Positions 36,061 through 46,844 of a stretch of 64,000 nucleotides of DNA are shown piece after piece (position 1 is the first letter of the stretch; every line of letters starts with the position of its first letter). This DNA comes from Sipunculus nudus (taxonomy: Eukaryota; Annelida; Sipuncula; Golfingiida; Sipunculidae). The stretch is taken from NCBI GenBank assembly GCA_026874595.1, contig CM049308.1, positions 97,683,124-97,747,123 of the forward strand. Direction: 5' to 3'. A program made the position numbers and the translations under genes. The notes beneath the pieces are model-generated. The model saw nothing but the letters and a program-made list of their open reading frames with translations. It was not told where the DNA came from and made no database searches.

Positions 36061-37640
36061 AGGCTCTAGCTATCATCACCAAATTTTATGCCAATGTTGG
36101 TCACATAGGTCATATCTGAAATTGAGGTATTGGTGGCGCCACCTGCATCGGCCTTTTTTGTACAGGGTCATCAGTGCCTGTATCACACTGAGGGCTACAA
36201 AAAAATTCTTCTCTGAAACCATATGGCCAAAATGTTTAATATCGCACAGAAATGATCCTAGGGTAGTGCTTTCTGAAGTTTGTTCAAATGGTCTCTTTTC
36301 AGTGACTTTTGGGTAAGTTACGGGAAGCTGAATTTAGTCATATGCCATAACAGCCCATTTTGGCTCAGTGGCTACAAAGATCTTCTTCTCAAAAACCACT
36401 GGGCTAAAATCTTAAATCTCACACATTAATTATCCTCAGATGTTGATAATTCAATTTTGATCAAGTGGTTTTGGTTCAGTGCTTATTTGGCTGAGTTACG
36501 AGAAGCTGAACTTAGCCAGTTTGCTGTATCATCTTATATGAGTTATAAACCTGCAAAATGTTTTTAGACTGATGCCACTGAAGCCAGTTTGTTAAATATT
36601 TTACAAGAATAATTCCTACAATAATTCTTATAATAATTGTCATTAATGGTTCAACATGAATGATTTTTGGCTGAATTATGGAGATTAAATTGAGTCATTT
36701 TACCATATATGTTAGCTGTGTGATGCTGTTACATCTAGCCTGGCACCAGTTTATCAGCATCTATTACATCATGCCACTAGACATTTAGATTTCAGGTTAT
36801 CTTTGGTTAATATTGACAAGAAAGTTTTTTAAAAGCTTTTAAAAAAATTTTGGTTTATGATTTAAGTTATTTATTAACCAGGCAATGTTAAAATCATGGA
36901 TATTCAGCTCTCTGTGGCTATATAAAGACAACTGTACGTGGATTATGAATAATTGGTATCCCTACTCAACTTAATTCAAGAATTTGCCATCAATGAGATA
37001 TATCTGTATTTCAATTTTGCATTCAGTATCTATCCATAATAATTTTACATATATTCCTGATTTTTCTTTTTATAAAAAGTCAGCTGAAAAGCATTTTGTA
37101 TTGGGAAAATAAATTTCAAAGTTATTTCAAGTAGGGACCACTTTAATGTACATATGGCAGCACTTGGTTTACCATTGGCAGTGCCATTAGCCAAGATGAT
37201 GTCAGCTCTATAAATAGTTTTGGCACAGTACCAGGATTGGAAGAAGTGCAGCAAGGTATAGGTCAAGAGTTCAATCAGTGCAGTAGCTGCATTCTATTTA
37301 TAGCTTTGGCAGACTGCTCACTGCATCATATTTGGCACCAAAGTTCAGCCTGAATCTATTAATAGCTTTGGCAGACTGCCAGCTGTGTCAGATTATGCAA
37401 CAGGTCAAGAGTTCACTCAGTGCAGCCAAGTGCAGGTCAAAAGTTCAATCAGTTTAGCCAGGTGCAGGTCAAGAGTTCACTCAGTGCAGTAGCTTGAGGC
37501 AGCAATTTGTCACAGGTCACTCGGGGGCAACTGCCTTACTCACCTGAGCCTTGTCAGCCCAGTGCATCAAACTCTGGGGAAGTTTGATGTATTGGACTGA
37601 TATTTTGACCTGCCTATGCATCTTTGATGGTATTCTCATT
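36061..37640. other. Composite interior, no gene; short direct repeats
   Basis: At 36133 GGTGGCGCCACCTG appears again outside the usual unit. At 37255-37500 short phrases recur several times (AGGTCAAGAGTTCA, CAGTGCAGTAGCT, ATAGCTTTGGCAGACTGC). The 36056-36316 open frame has no recognisable domain. Confidence 0.45.
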
Positions 37641-38775
37641 TACAAGACAGGTGGTGCCACCTACATTGACTTTTGCAGTATGTGCGCCTGCTTATTTCTA
37701 CAGAGGAATTTGATACGTCAGCCTAAAATTGGGCATGTTTATACATATCGATAGCCCTTATTTTTGGTTGACCTCTGACCTTTCTTCTCTGCCCAGCGTC
37801 CATTTGTGCGTCTGTTTCCACGCATAAACCCACATATCTCGGCAACCGTTTGACCGATAAAGCTAAAGATTTTGCACAAATGTAGCCCTTGGAAAGCTTT
37901 ATAACATACACTAAAAATGGTGGCACCACCTGCAACCATTTTTGCACAGTGTCCATCTGTTCGTCTGCCTTGGGTTAAAATCACTCATATCTCTGCAGTG
38001 ATTTGACTAATTCACCTGAAATTTGGCATGCGTATACATCCTGGATAGCTTTTCTGATATCATGACAGGTGGCGCCACCTACATTCACGTTTACGCTGCA
38101 GACATCCAAGCTCATATCTCGGGAACCGTTTGACCGATTGGGCCAAAATTTTGCATGTGTATAGATCTCACATAGCTCTTTATCATACGCAAAACTTGTG
38201 GCGCCACCTGCAGCCATTTTTGCACAGCTCCTGTCTGTTTGTCTGCCATGGGATAAAATAACTCATATCTCGTCAGTGGTTTGACATATCTGCTTAAAAT
38301 TTTGCAGGTTTATACATCCTCGACAGCTCTCTTGATTTTATGACAGGTGGCGCCACCTGCATTCTAGTTTATGCAGCAAACATCCAAGCTCATATCTTGG
38401 GAACCGTTTGACCGATTGGGCCAAAGTTTTGCATGTGTATAGTTCTCACATAGCTCTTTATCATACGCAAAACTGTTGGCGCCACCTTTAACCATTTTTG
38501 CACAGTGTCCATCTGTTTGTCTGCCACAGGCTAAAATCACTCATAAACATATAGTGGTTTGACTTTTCTGCCTCAAATTTTGCATATGTATACAACTTGG
38601 ATGGCTTTCTGGATTTTGTGGTAGGTGGCGCAACCTACATACACCATTTGGCTGCAGACATCCATGATAATATGCAACACTTCACTCTATTTCCCCTTGC
38701 CACTCAATCCATGCCTCACTTCACCCGTTCCACTCTGATTTATGCGGATACACGTAGTCGCTTGTCGACTACCCG
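37641..38775 (+). repeat. Diverged ~140-bp units each carrying GGTGGCGCCACC
   Basis: The palindrome or one-base variants occur near 37650, 37918, 38068, 38199, 38345, 38477 and 38623, spaced about 130-150 bp apart apart from the first interval. Each is preceded by CATATCTCGGGAACCGTTTG or CTCATATCTC plus TTGACTAAT. The block ends with GCGGATACACGTAGTCGCTT and GTCGACTACCCGTATTCTAG, the same 3' hairpin end as 59602-61309. This is a 5'-truncated copy of that element, and type A sequence follows at once. Confidence 0.8.
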
Positions 38776-40375
38776 TATTCTAGTTATTTTCTGTATTTGA
38801 TTCATTCTTATTCTAGGCTATGCTACATTTTAGATTTTGTATTTTACCACCAGGGTTACAGTGATTAAAGTGTACATTTAATTGTGTCCACAAAGTGGTG
38901 TATTGCTATGAAAGTGTGGATGTTCATGAGATAAGTAATTCCTTACTTCAGAGGAGTAAAAACTTCACCAGGTGTGAAATTGAGTATTAATTCCAGTAAT
39001 AAATTAAAACTGGGGTAGTAATTAGCACAATGATATTGTTTGTCCCTCATTCAACCAACAGTGTGTTTACTTTATTTGAAAAGATGTTTTATTTTATCAA
39101 ATTTACTGAATCTTTTATTTTATTTTGGTGAATAAAATTAAGCATGTACTGAAAACTCCAATGTGCAAAACTTTTTAATAGTGATTCAAGGAATATTCTT
39201 GTAGATGCCATGTTGTGGCATTATTTTCTTTTAAATTCAGTTTAAACATTTATGATTTAAAAATAATAAAATATATGTGTATGCATAATATGACCCAATA
39301 TGAGCTACACTCTGGATATATGATGATTGCAACTTTTGCAACAATTCTAATATTTTAACTTATAGTTTCAGTTTTTTACTCTGTATATATAATGATTGCA
39401 ACTTTTGCAACAATTCTAATATTTTAACTTATATTTTCAGGTTTTTTATTAAAAATTTATAAAACCTGAAAATAAAAGAATGATTCAGATATAAACTTCT
39501 TAATGGAAAAAGTGGATATGCTTAAAAAAAATAGGATTATATATAAACTTAAATGCATTATTCCCTTGAAAGTGAAATAAAGGTATTAGTCCATTCTGTC
39601 AACTTGCCTGTCCATCTGTAAATTTTCATATGCATCACTGTATCTCAAAACTTTTACGGTTTTTCTTCATGACAGTCTTGTCAGAGTATTAATTGCAATC
39701 ATATATTTAGAACTTTACTGTAACCAAGTAGGAGGGCCCCTTTCCTCTTAGCTTTTCATATTCTTATATAAATGAAAAACATTACAATGGAATATTTCTA
39801 CATCCACCTTCGTGCTGCCCTCACTTTTCCCTTCTCCGAACCCCATCCCAAAGTCAGCCTCAGTAAGCAAGAACAAGATGAATCAGATATATTCATACTT
39901 TAATACTTTGTATAACTATTCGTCCATAGGTACCTATGTACATGCCAGAAATTATGTCAGTATTGTGTAATATGTAGACATAGTGGGCATCACAATAATG
40001 TACCTTGTCAAGACTAAAGAGATATTGTGTCATACAGTCACAAATTCATGAATCACTTCATCAGCATAGTTAATCATAACATCATATCTGTCAAATTGAA
40101 AGCTTGCAGACTACCATACACTTTAGATCCTTCAACAAATAGCTTTATCATCATTCTACTACTGCTTATTACTGCTGTCATTGCATTCATATTTGCTCAA
40201 ATATATCACAATTTTCAACCCCTCCTAAATAAATAAAAAATAAACCACTATATTTGACTCTATCAATCCATCAGTCAGGTAATTTCATTTATCATTTACT
40301 CACATATTACATTAAATTCCTTTATAATAGCCCAACATGTCCATGATATTCATAAGCTTTATCAACTTGATATAG
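38776..40375 (+). mobile_element. 3' part of type A hairpin-ended element (before the TIR insertion)
   Basis: Collinear with 31455-33525 but without its 458-bp duplication. Starts at TTATTTTCTGTATTTGATTC. It keeps the GATTGCAACTTTTGCAAC duplication (39325 and 39394). It is interrupted by the TA-flanked element and resumes at 42362. Confidence 0.75.
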
Positions 40376-40377
40376 TA

Positions 40378-42359
40378 CCGTAAAAGTCGTTGCAGAAGTC
40401 GCATCCTTATTACAAGTCGCACCCTGACTTTTAGGAACCCCCTGGGGAATAGCAGTTCAAGTTTAGTTTCAGGAAAAGTCCATAATATAGGTCGCACCCA
40501 GACTTTAGAGGCATCCCAACCACCTGATACATATGGAATTTGAGTATCATTCCTTGCGATGCAAGACTACAACCAACGTCCCTGTAGTACTTGTGGTTTA
40601 TAAACTTGATAAACCATTTAAACATAAAAATAATTGGACAACTTTAATACAATGCTTATATTTAAGGAATAACAACAGAATCTTAACATATAAAGTCGAG
40701 GTTCAATTGTCAGGCAAGATTTGTACAGTGCCAAAGGCAGCTGCGTCGGATAACATTTTGTGCTGTGAAACGATGTCATTGTTGCCGTTTCTTACTGGGT
40801 TAAGTAACATTAGAATGCAAATATCAAGTTAAATGACTGTATTAATAATCGAAAAGAGTCTGAGGCAAAATACTATCACAATCGAGCAACTTTTTAAATC
40901 GTTAAAGATCGTCAAACGTAGGATGGATTCATTACACTGATTAGTTTGCGTATGCGTGACGAGTCCCAATCCGTCGCATTGGGCATGATTTTGACATAAG
41001 ACAACTGAAAGATGGAAAGAATAATTGAGTTTGAATTTTTTCACCTAATTTCTAAAATGGACTCTAAAACTGAATTTAGTAACCCTTGAATTAATTGTTA
41101 CAACTTACTTTCTAGACGCGGCACATACTGGTATTACTGAAATCACTGATCAGATGTCAGTCAACAAGGGGACAATGAACGCTTTATTGATTGGTCAGTT
41201 AATTTTAAATACACATAATTGAATTTACAGGTATTATGTTTACTGAGACAAATGATTTTTTTATCTCGAAAACCCTATTTCCATCGTTTATCAGTGATTA
41301 TATTCAAATTGCTTGGATGTATGGCAAACTCAGCTATGTTGAACTAGATCCGTCATGACACCAAACGATGCTGGTTCCCGTGGAATTTAGGTATGTATGT
41401 GGCATTTTAAGTAAATAACGTATATACCTGTATGCTGTTTGTTATTTCATTGTATTGATTAATGTGTCTTCATTTTAAAAAAATCACGAATACTTCAACG
41501 CACAATTGACCGTAATGCATGCATGCCACCATATTGTTGACCGGGCATACGATCGTCCTGAAAGAGACACGGGTAACACACGAAGCAAATTGAATATTTG
41601 CAGCTCACGTGAAACGTTATAACATTGATATCCAAAACGCTTCAAAACCACGAGATGGTGACAGTGAAGTAATGGTTCTTAATATGAGAGTTTTTAACTG
41701 TGGATATATATCAGTCTAGGACATAGGGATGTAAAGGTCATTGCACGGGTGACCCGGGGCTTGAACTTCTGCTACACCTTAAAAGGTCAGCTGGTATTCA
41801 GCGATCAACCGGGCAGGCAAAAGAATTCACGACGTGTCTGTAGTGGATCAAGCTTGAATGACACGCAACTTTACAAGTATAAACGGATATGGAACCGCGA
41901 GTTTTTCATAACGACAAGCATACCCATATAGTTAAACGGATAGAAAATGTACATCAAAGAGCGGCAGACTGGCATATGCGTCCAATTGACTCATGATATA
42001 ACAGTAACGCAGATTAGGAAGTGTCACTAGAATTGCGACTTGTCACAACGGGTAGGCCTTGAACTTGGCAAATTTAAAATTTGCATTTAATGTTAATAAA
42101 ATGTAAATTCTGTCAGTTCACAAAATATAAGCCATAAGAGATGGTAAAAAGTGTAAATTATTGGGGAAAGACGTTTCACAAAGCACTGGTTAAAGGTATT
42201 GCATATTATCGCTCAACTGACTTTGTTCCATGTACCGGGAAAGCTGACTGAAACGGGATACATACGTATTACAAGTCGCACCCCGACTTTGCTAGAAAAT
42301 TCTAGTTATAGAATTCGATTTCCTAGGACAAGTCGCAACTTCTGCAACGACTTTTACGG
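40378..42359. mobile_element. 1,982-bp TA-flanked element with terminal inverted repeats (pogo/Tc1-mariner type)
   Basis: It starts CCGTAAAAGTCGTTGCAGAA and ends with the exact reverse complement of these 20 bases, continuing with one mismatch through GTCGC. It is flanked by TA on both sides (40376-40377 and 42360-42361). The homologous undisturbed site near 33513-33530 reads GATATAGTATCACAGTGG with a single TA, so the insertion and its TA duplication are proved inside the window. Subterminal AAGTCGCACCC..GACTTT motifs occur near both ends (40413, 40491 and 42274). No transposase frame is recognisable; the 99-codon frame at 40533-40832 has no known domain. It is therefore a non-autonomous or decayed copy. 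Confidence 0.88.
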
Positions 42360-42361
42360 TA

Positions 42362-42429
42362 TCACAGTGGAGAAACATTTATAGTCCAATCATGATCAGC
42401 TGAGCGCCGTGACCCATGGGTCCCTTGTT
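42362..42429 (+). mobile_element. Right end of the type A element interrupted by the TIR element
   Basis: TCACAGTGGAGAAACATTTA, then CATGATCAGCTGAGCG, GACCCATGGGTC and CCTTGTT. Equivalent to 33524-33582. Confidence 0.8.
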
Positions 42430-43455
42430 ATGAATACCAGACTGTTGGCACCATATACTATTTTTCAGATAATGGTAGTAATAAGTATGTTATCAGGGAA
42501 GGATTATACCTGATGTTTATCCCATTACATCAGGCATGTAGGTCTTAGCTCTTCTAAATTTGACCTTGACCTTTATGCATGTATGTACATGTCTCGACCT
42601 CAGAAGTACCCACAAATGCATGGGCATTTTAAAATTAAATGCATTTCTATTTCTATTTCTTACAAAAAATACTTGCATATCCTGGTAATTGTTGCTTTAT
42701 CTCTTCCAAATTTGATATCGACCTTGCCCTTATTGAAGGATATTGTACCTTTTATGACCTCAGATGACTATCACCAAATGAATGGGCATCGTAATGTAAA
42801 ATGGAAATGACACTTAAATTAAGATATGTTTTTATAACACATTTTTTAAAAGCAAGTTGATGAATAATGGTGAATTTGACCTTTTTCTGCTAAATAGGAC
42901 ATTGACCTTGACCTTACTGCATGATATGTACATTTTATAACCTCATAAGTGATACCAAATGAATGGACATCCTAATGTTAGTTGGAAATGACAAACTTTA
43001 ATTTGTTTCAATGTCATTTAGTCATTGGATTATGGACATAAATATTTCAGCCCCTTATAATGGTGGACATTTTGGATTTTTGGGGGAAATGACTCCTCTA
43101 AATTTGTCATCTCTGTGAATTTACATCTGTCTTTATTGTTCTGGAACAGGCAACCCTAAGCCCTCAGGCTTGGGCCCAAATCCCTTTGATACACTTCTTG
43201 TATACTTATATTATCACTGTGTTTATTGCATTCTTTTGTAACAAAAATAACACTTTGCAATTGGTGGAATATGGTTGTGGATTATTTGTGCACTAGGACT
43301 CTTAAATGAATCTATTTCAGGTGAGAAACATTTGAAAACATTTTATAACATTCAACCTAAGTCATTTGTTGATTGGATTATCAGTTTTTTTTCAGATGAC
43401 TAACTCCTTTAGAATTGATAACTTTGTTTTAGACTTCATGTTTTTAATTCTTATT
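42430..43455. repeat. Intron with three diverged ~170-bp units
   Basis: Three loosely similar units begin near 42550, 42700 and 42890. Each has a TTTGACCTTGACCTT-like word, an ATGTACATT/TTTATGACCTCA block and CCAAATGAATGGGCATC. No coding exon. The remainder (43020-43455) is unassigned AT-rich intron. Confidence 0.5.
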
Positions 43456-43570
43456 TTTAGCTCAGTTGACCTTTGTACGGTGTTTGGCCATCCATTAACT
43501 GGGCACAAATCTTAACCGTAAAGCCTAGAATATTGAACCTCTGCATTCTGAGAGGTCCACATTGTTTTTT
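43456..43570 (+). mobile_element. Truncated left end, hairpin-ended element copy 10
   Basis: TTTTT and AGCTCAGTTGACC at 43459, then AACTGGGCACAAATCTTAAC and TCTGAGAGGTCCA (type B). The rest is missing or too diverged to follow. Confidence 0.5.
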
Positions 43571-44039
43571 TTTTTTTTCAGGAGATAAGCCTTTCCCAGG
43601 AGATGAACTGCAATTGGAAGCGATATGTCAATTGTATTATCTTTTGAGATAGAATCCAGTTGATTTGGGGGCTAAAGCTCAAATGCAACAGGTCACATCT
43701 TTGAACTCCTATATATACACCCTAACCTCAAGAATTGAAAGCTCTGATTTTTTTTTGTATCTTTGGTTTCTATTAGAGGAGGTGTGATGATTAAAATGTC
43801 TAGAAATTCCTTTTGTATTCATATTATTGATAGCTGCTGGAGCAGTTAATGTGAAATTATATTTCTTGTTAAGGCCTTGTCAAAGAGATTGCAGGCTTCA
43901 GATCCCTCAGGTCACCAGGCACTTGATCTCAAGAACCATTTGAAAAGTTGCTGTGAGTTTTTGTCAATTTTTGGTCTCTAAGAGAGACTTTGTGCCATTG
44001 AATTTCAGTACATCTTTGAAATGATTGAATGTCTTGCAG
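43571..44039 (+). other. Intron end upstream of exon C
   Basis: Intron sequence ending in the acceptor GAATGTCTTGCAG at 44039. The B-C intron spans 17,098 bp (26942-44039). Confidence 0.6.
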
Positions 44040-44187
44040 GTGACCAAAGCCCGTCCAGGTGATAAAGATGCCAGAACAAAGTACCATGAATGCAACAAGA
44101 TTGTGAAGAGAATAGCCTTTGAGAAAGCTATTGCAGTTGAGGAGACCAAAAGATCAATAAGCGATAGCATCAATCTTGAAGCAATGA
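44040..44187 (+). CDS. PPP5C: PPP5C internal exon C (end of TPR domain and linker helix)
   Basis: 148-bp exon, 49 codons plus one base. Acceptor CTTGCAG at 44039, strong donor ATGA/GTAAGT at 44188. The translation runs VTKARPGDKDARTKYHECNK, then IVKRIAFEKAIAVEETKRSI and SDSINLEAM. It matches human residues 122-170 with no gap. KYxECNKIVK and FEKAIA are characteristic of the third TPR and the long helix that leads to the phosphatase domain. It ends in phase 1, the phase expected to continue into the TIEDEYxGP linker exon. That exon and all metallophosphatase motifs (GDxHG, GDxVDRG, GNHE) are missing from the remaining 19.8 kb, so the next intron exceeds that length. Functionally this is the Hsp90-docking and autoinhibitory half of the enzyme. 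Confidence 0.95.
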
Positions 44188-44334
44188 GTAAGTAAAGCAA
44201 TCCTCCCCCCCCCCCCCCCAACCCCTCCTCCCACCACCTACAAATACTTATTCTTAGCTCAGCTGATTCTCATGCTGATTCGTAGTGATTGTGTTTTCAT
44301 AAGTTATCATCAGTCCTTTAACCCATTTTGTCAT
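44188..44334 (+). mobile_element. C-run and left end of hairpin-ended element copy 11
   Basis: A C-run at 44205-44219 follows the exon C donor. TT and AGCTCAGCTGATTCTCATGC at 44256 looks like a diverged left end. Its interior passes straight into the 31-bp array. A type A-like fragment reappears at 50058, so the arrays at 44335-50057 may have grown inside this element. Confidence 0.45.
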
Positions 44335-46755
44335 AGATCTGTGAGCAGGATACAAAACATAAGTGTTATCTAGTAGCAGGGTACTAAACACAAGTGATAT
44401 CGATTAGCAGGGTAGAAATAAACAAGTGTTATCAATAAGCAGGGCACAAAACACAAGTGTTATCAATGAGAAGGGTACAAAACACAAGTATTATTAATGA
44501 GCAGTGTACAAAACACAAGTGTTATCAATAAGCAGTTTACAAAACACAAGTGTTATCAGTTAGCAGTGTACAAAAAACAAGCATTATCAATAAGCAGGGC
44601 ACAAAACACAAGTGTTATCAATGAGCAGGGTACAAAACACAAGTGTTATCAATAAGCAGTTTACAAAACACAAGTGTTTTAAGTAAGCAGTGAACAAAAC
44701 ACAAGGTTATCAGTTAGCAGGGTTCAAGTGTTATCAATTAGCAGGGTACAAAACACAAGTGTTATCAAATAGCAGGGTACAAAACACAAGTGTTATTAAT
44801 TAGCAGGGTACAAAACACAAGTGTTATTAATAAGCAGTGTACAAAACACAGTTGTTATCAATAAGTAGGGTACAAAACAAGTGTTATAATTATAAGTGTT
44901 ATCAAAAAGCAAAGTACAAAACACAAGTGTTATCAAATAGCAAGGTACAAAACACAAGTGTTATTAATTAGCAGGGTACAAAACACAAGTGTTATTAATA
45001 AACAGTGTACAAAACACAGTTGTTATCAATAAGTAGGGTACAAAACAAGTGTTATCAATAAGTAGGGTACAAAACGCTAGTGTTATAAATTAGCAGGGTA
45101 CAAAACACAAATGATATCAATCAGCAGGTTACAAAACAGTGGTGTTATCAATTAGCAGTGTACAAAACACTAGTGTTATAAATTAGCAGGGTACAAAACA
45201 CAAGAGTTATCAATTGGCAGGGTACAAGAAACAAGTAAGTGTTATCTATTAGCAGTGTACAAAACACAAGTGTTTTTAATTATCAGGGTACAAAACACAA
45301 GTGTTTTCTATTAGCAGGGTACAAAACACAAGTGTTTTCTATTAGCAGGGTACAAAACACAAGTGTAATATATCAGCAGTGTACAAAACACAAGTGTTAT
45401 CAATTAGTAGGGTACAAAACAAGTGTTATCAATAAGTAGGGAACAAAACACTAGTGTTATCTATTAGCAGGGTACAAAACACAAATGATATCAATCAGCA
45501 GGTTACAAAACAGTGGTGTTATTAATTAGCAGTGTACAAAACACAAGAGTTATCAATTGGCAGGGTACAAGAAACAAGTAAGTGTTATCTATAAGCAGGA
45601 TACAAAACATAAGTGTAATAAATTAGCAGGTTACAAAACACAAGTGTTATAAATTAGCAGTGTACAAAACAAGTGTTATCTATTATCAGGGTACAAAACA
45701 CAAGAGTAATCAATTGGCAGGGTACAAGAAACAAGTAAGTGTTATCTATTTGCAGGGTATATAACACAAGTGTTATCAATTAGCAGGGTTCAAGTGTTAT
45801 CAATTAGTAGGGTACAAAACACAAGTGTTATTAATTAGCAGGGTAAAAAACACGTGTTATTAATAAGAAGTGTGTAAAACACAAGTGTTAGCAATAAGCA
45901 GTGTACAAAACACAAGTGCTATCAGTAAGCAGGGTACAAAACAAGTGTAATTAATAAGTAGTGTACAAAACACAAGTGTTATCAATTAGTAGGGTACAAA
46001 ACAAGTGTTATCAATAAGTAGGGTACAAAACACTAGTGTTATCTATTAGCAGGGTACAAAACACAAATGATATCAATCAGCAGGTTACAAAACAGTGGTG
46101 TTATTAATTAGCAGTGTACAAAACACAAGAGTTATCAATTGGCAGGGTACAAGAAACAAGTAAGTGTTATCTGTTAGCAGGATACAAAACATAAGTGTAA
46201 TAAATTAGCAGGTTACAAAACACAAGTGTTATAAATTAGCAGTGTACAAAACAAGTGTTTTCATTTATCAGGGTACAAAACACAAGTGTTATCTATTAGC
46301 AGGGTACAAAACACAAGTGTTTTCTATTAGCAGGGTACAAAACACAAGTGTTATCTATTAGCAGGGTACAAAACACAAGTGTTATCTATTAGCAGGGTAC
46401 AAAACACAAGTGTTATCTATTAGCAGGGTACAAAACACAAGTGTTATCAATTGGCAGGGTACAAGGAACAAGTAAGTGTTATCTTTTAGCAGGGTATATA
46501 ACACAAGTGTTATCAATTAGCAGGGTTCAAGTGTTATCAATTAGTAGGGTACAAAACACAAGTGTTATTAATTAACAGGGTAAAAACACAAGTGTTATCA
46601 ATTGGCAGGGTACAAGAAACAAGTAAGTGTTACCTATTAGCATGGTACAAAACACAAGTGTTTTCTATTAGCAGGATACAAAACACAAGTGTTATCAATT
46701 AGCAGGGTATATAACACAAGTGTTATCAATTAGCAGTGTACAAAACACAAGTGTA
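44335..46755. repeat. ~31-bp tandem array, roughly 75-80 copies
   Basis: Basic unit AGTGTTATCAATTAGCAGGG plus TACAAAACACA. Copies vary in length (25-35 bp) and sequence (TATCTATTAG, TTAATAAGC, GGTACAAGAAACAAGTA). Longer strings of variants recur at about 45430 and 46020 (ACTAGTGTTATCTATTAGC .. AAATGATATCAATCAGC .. CAGTGGTGTTATTAATTAGC), showing block duplication. Confidence 0.93.
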
Positions 46756-46844
46756 AGACATATAGTAACAGACGGCAGATGGGATCTGGTGAAATCTGAT
46801 TTGGAAGTCAGAGTGACATATTCTGCAAGTTAGGCAGCTGAAAC
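46756..46844. other. Short spacer between two arrays
   Basis: About 90 bp of non-repetitive sequence separating the 31-bp and 42-bp arrays. Confidence 0.5.

Noticed and set aside
37723-38217. Minus-strand open frames repeated at 59634-59982 and 60870-61094
   Set aside because: They come from the ~140-bp tandem units and share their repeat period; no domain is recognisable.
40533-40832. 99-codon frame inside the TIR element as its transposase
   Set aside because: No DDE/DDD motif, HTH or similarity that I recognise; it is far too short for a Tc1/mariner or pogo transposase.
3683-42429. Calling the hairpin-ended family canonical Helitrons
   Set aside because: Neither strand gives the 5' TC / 3' CTRR ends between A and T; only the hairpins and lack of target duplication are suggestive.
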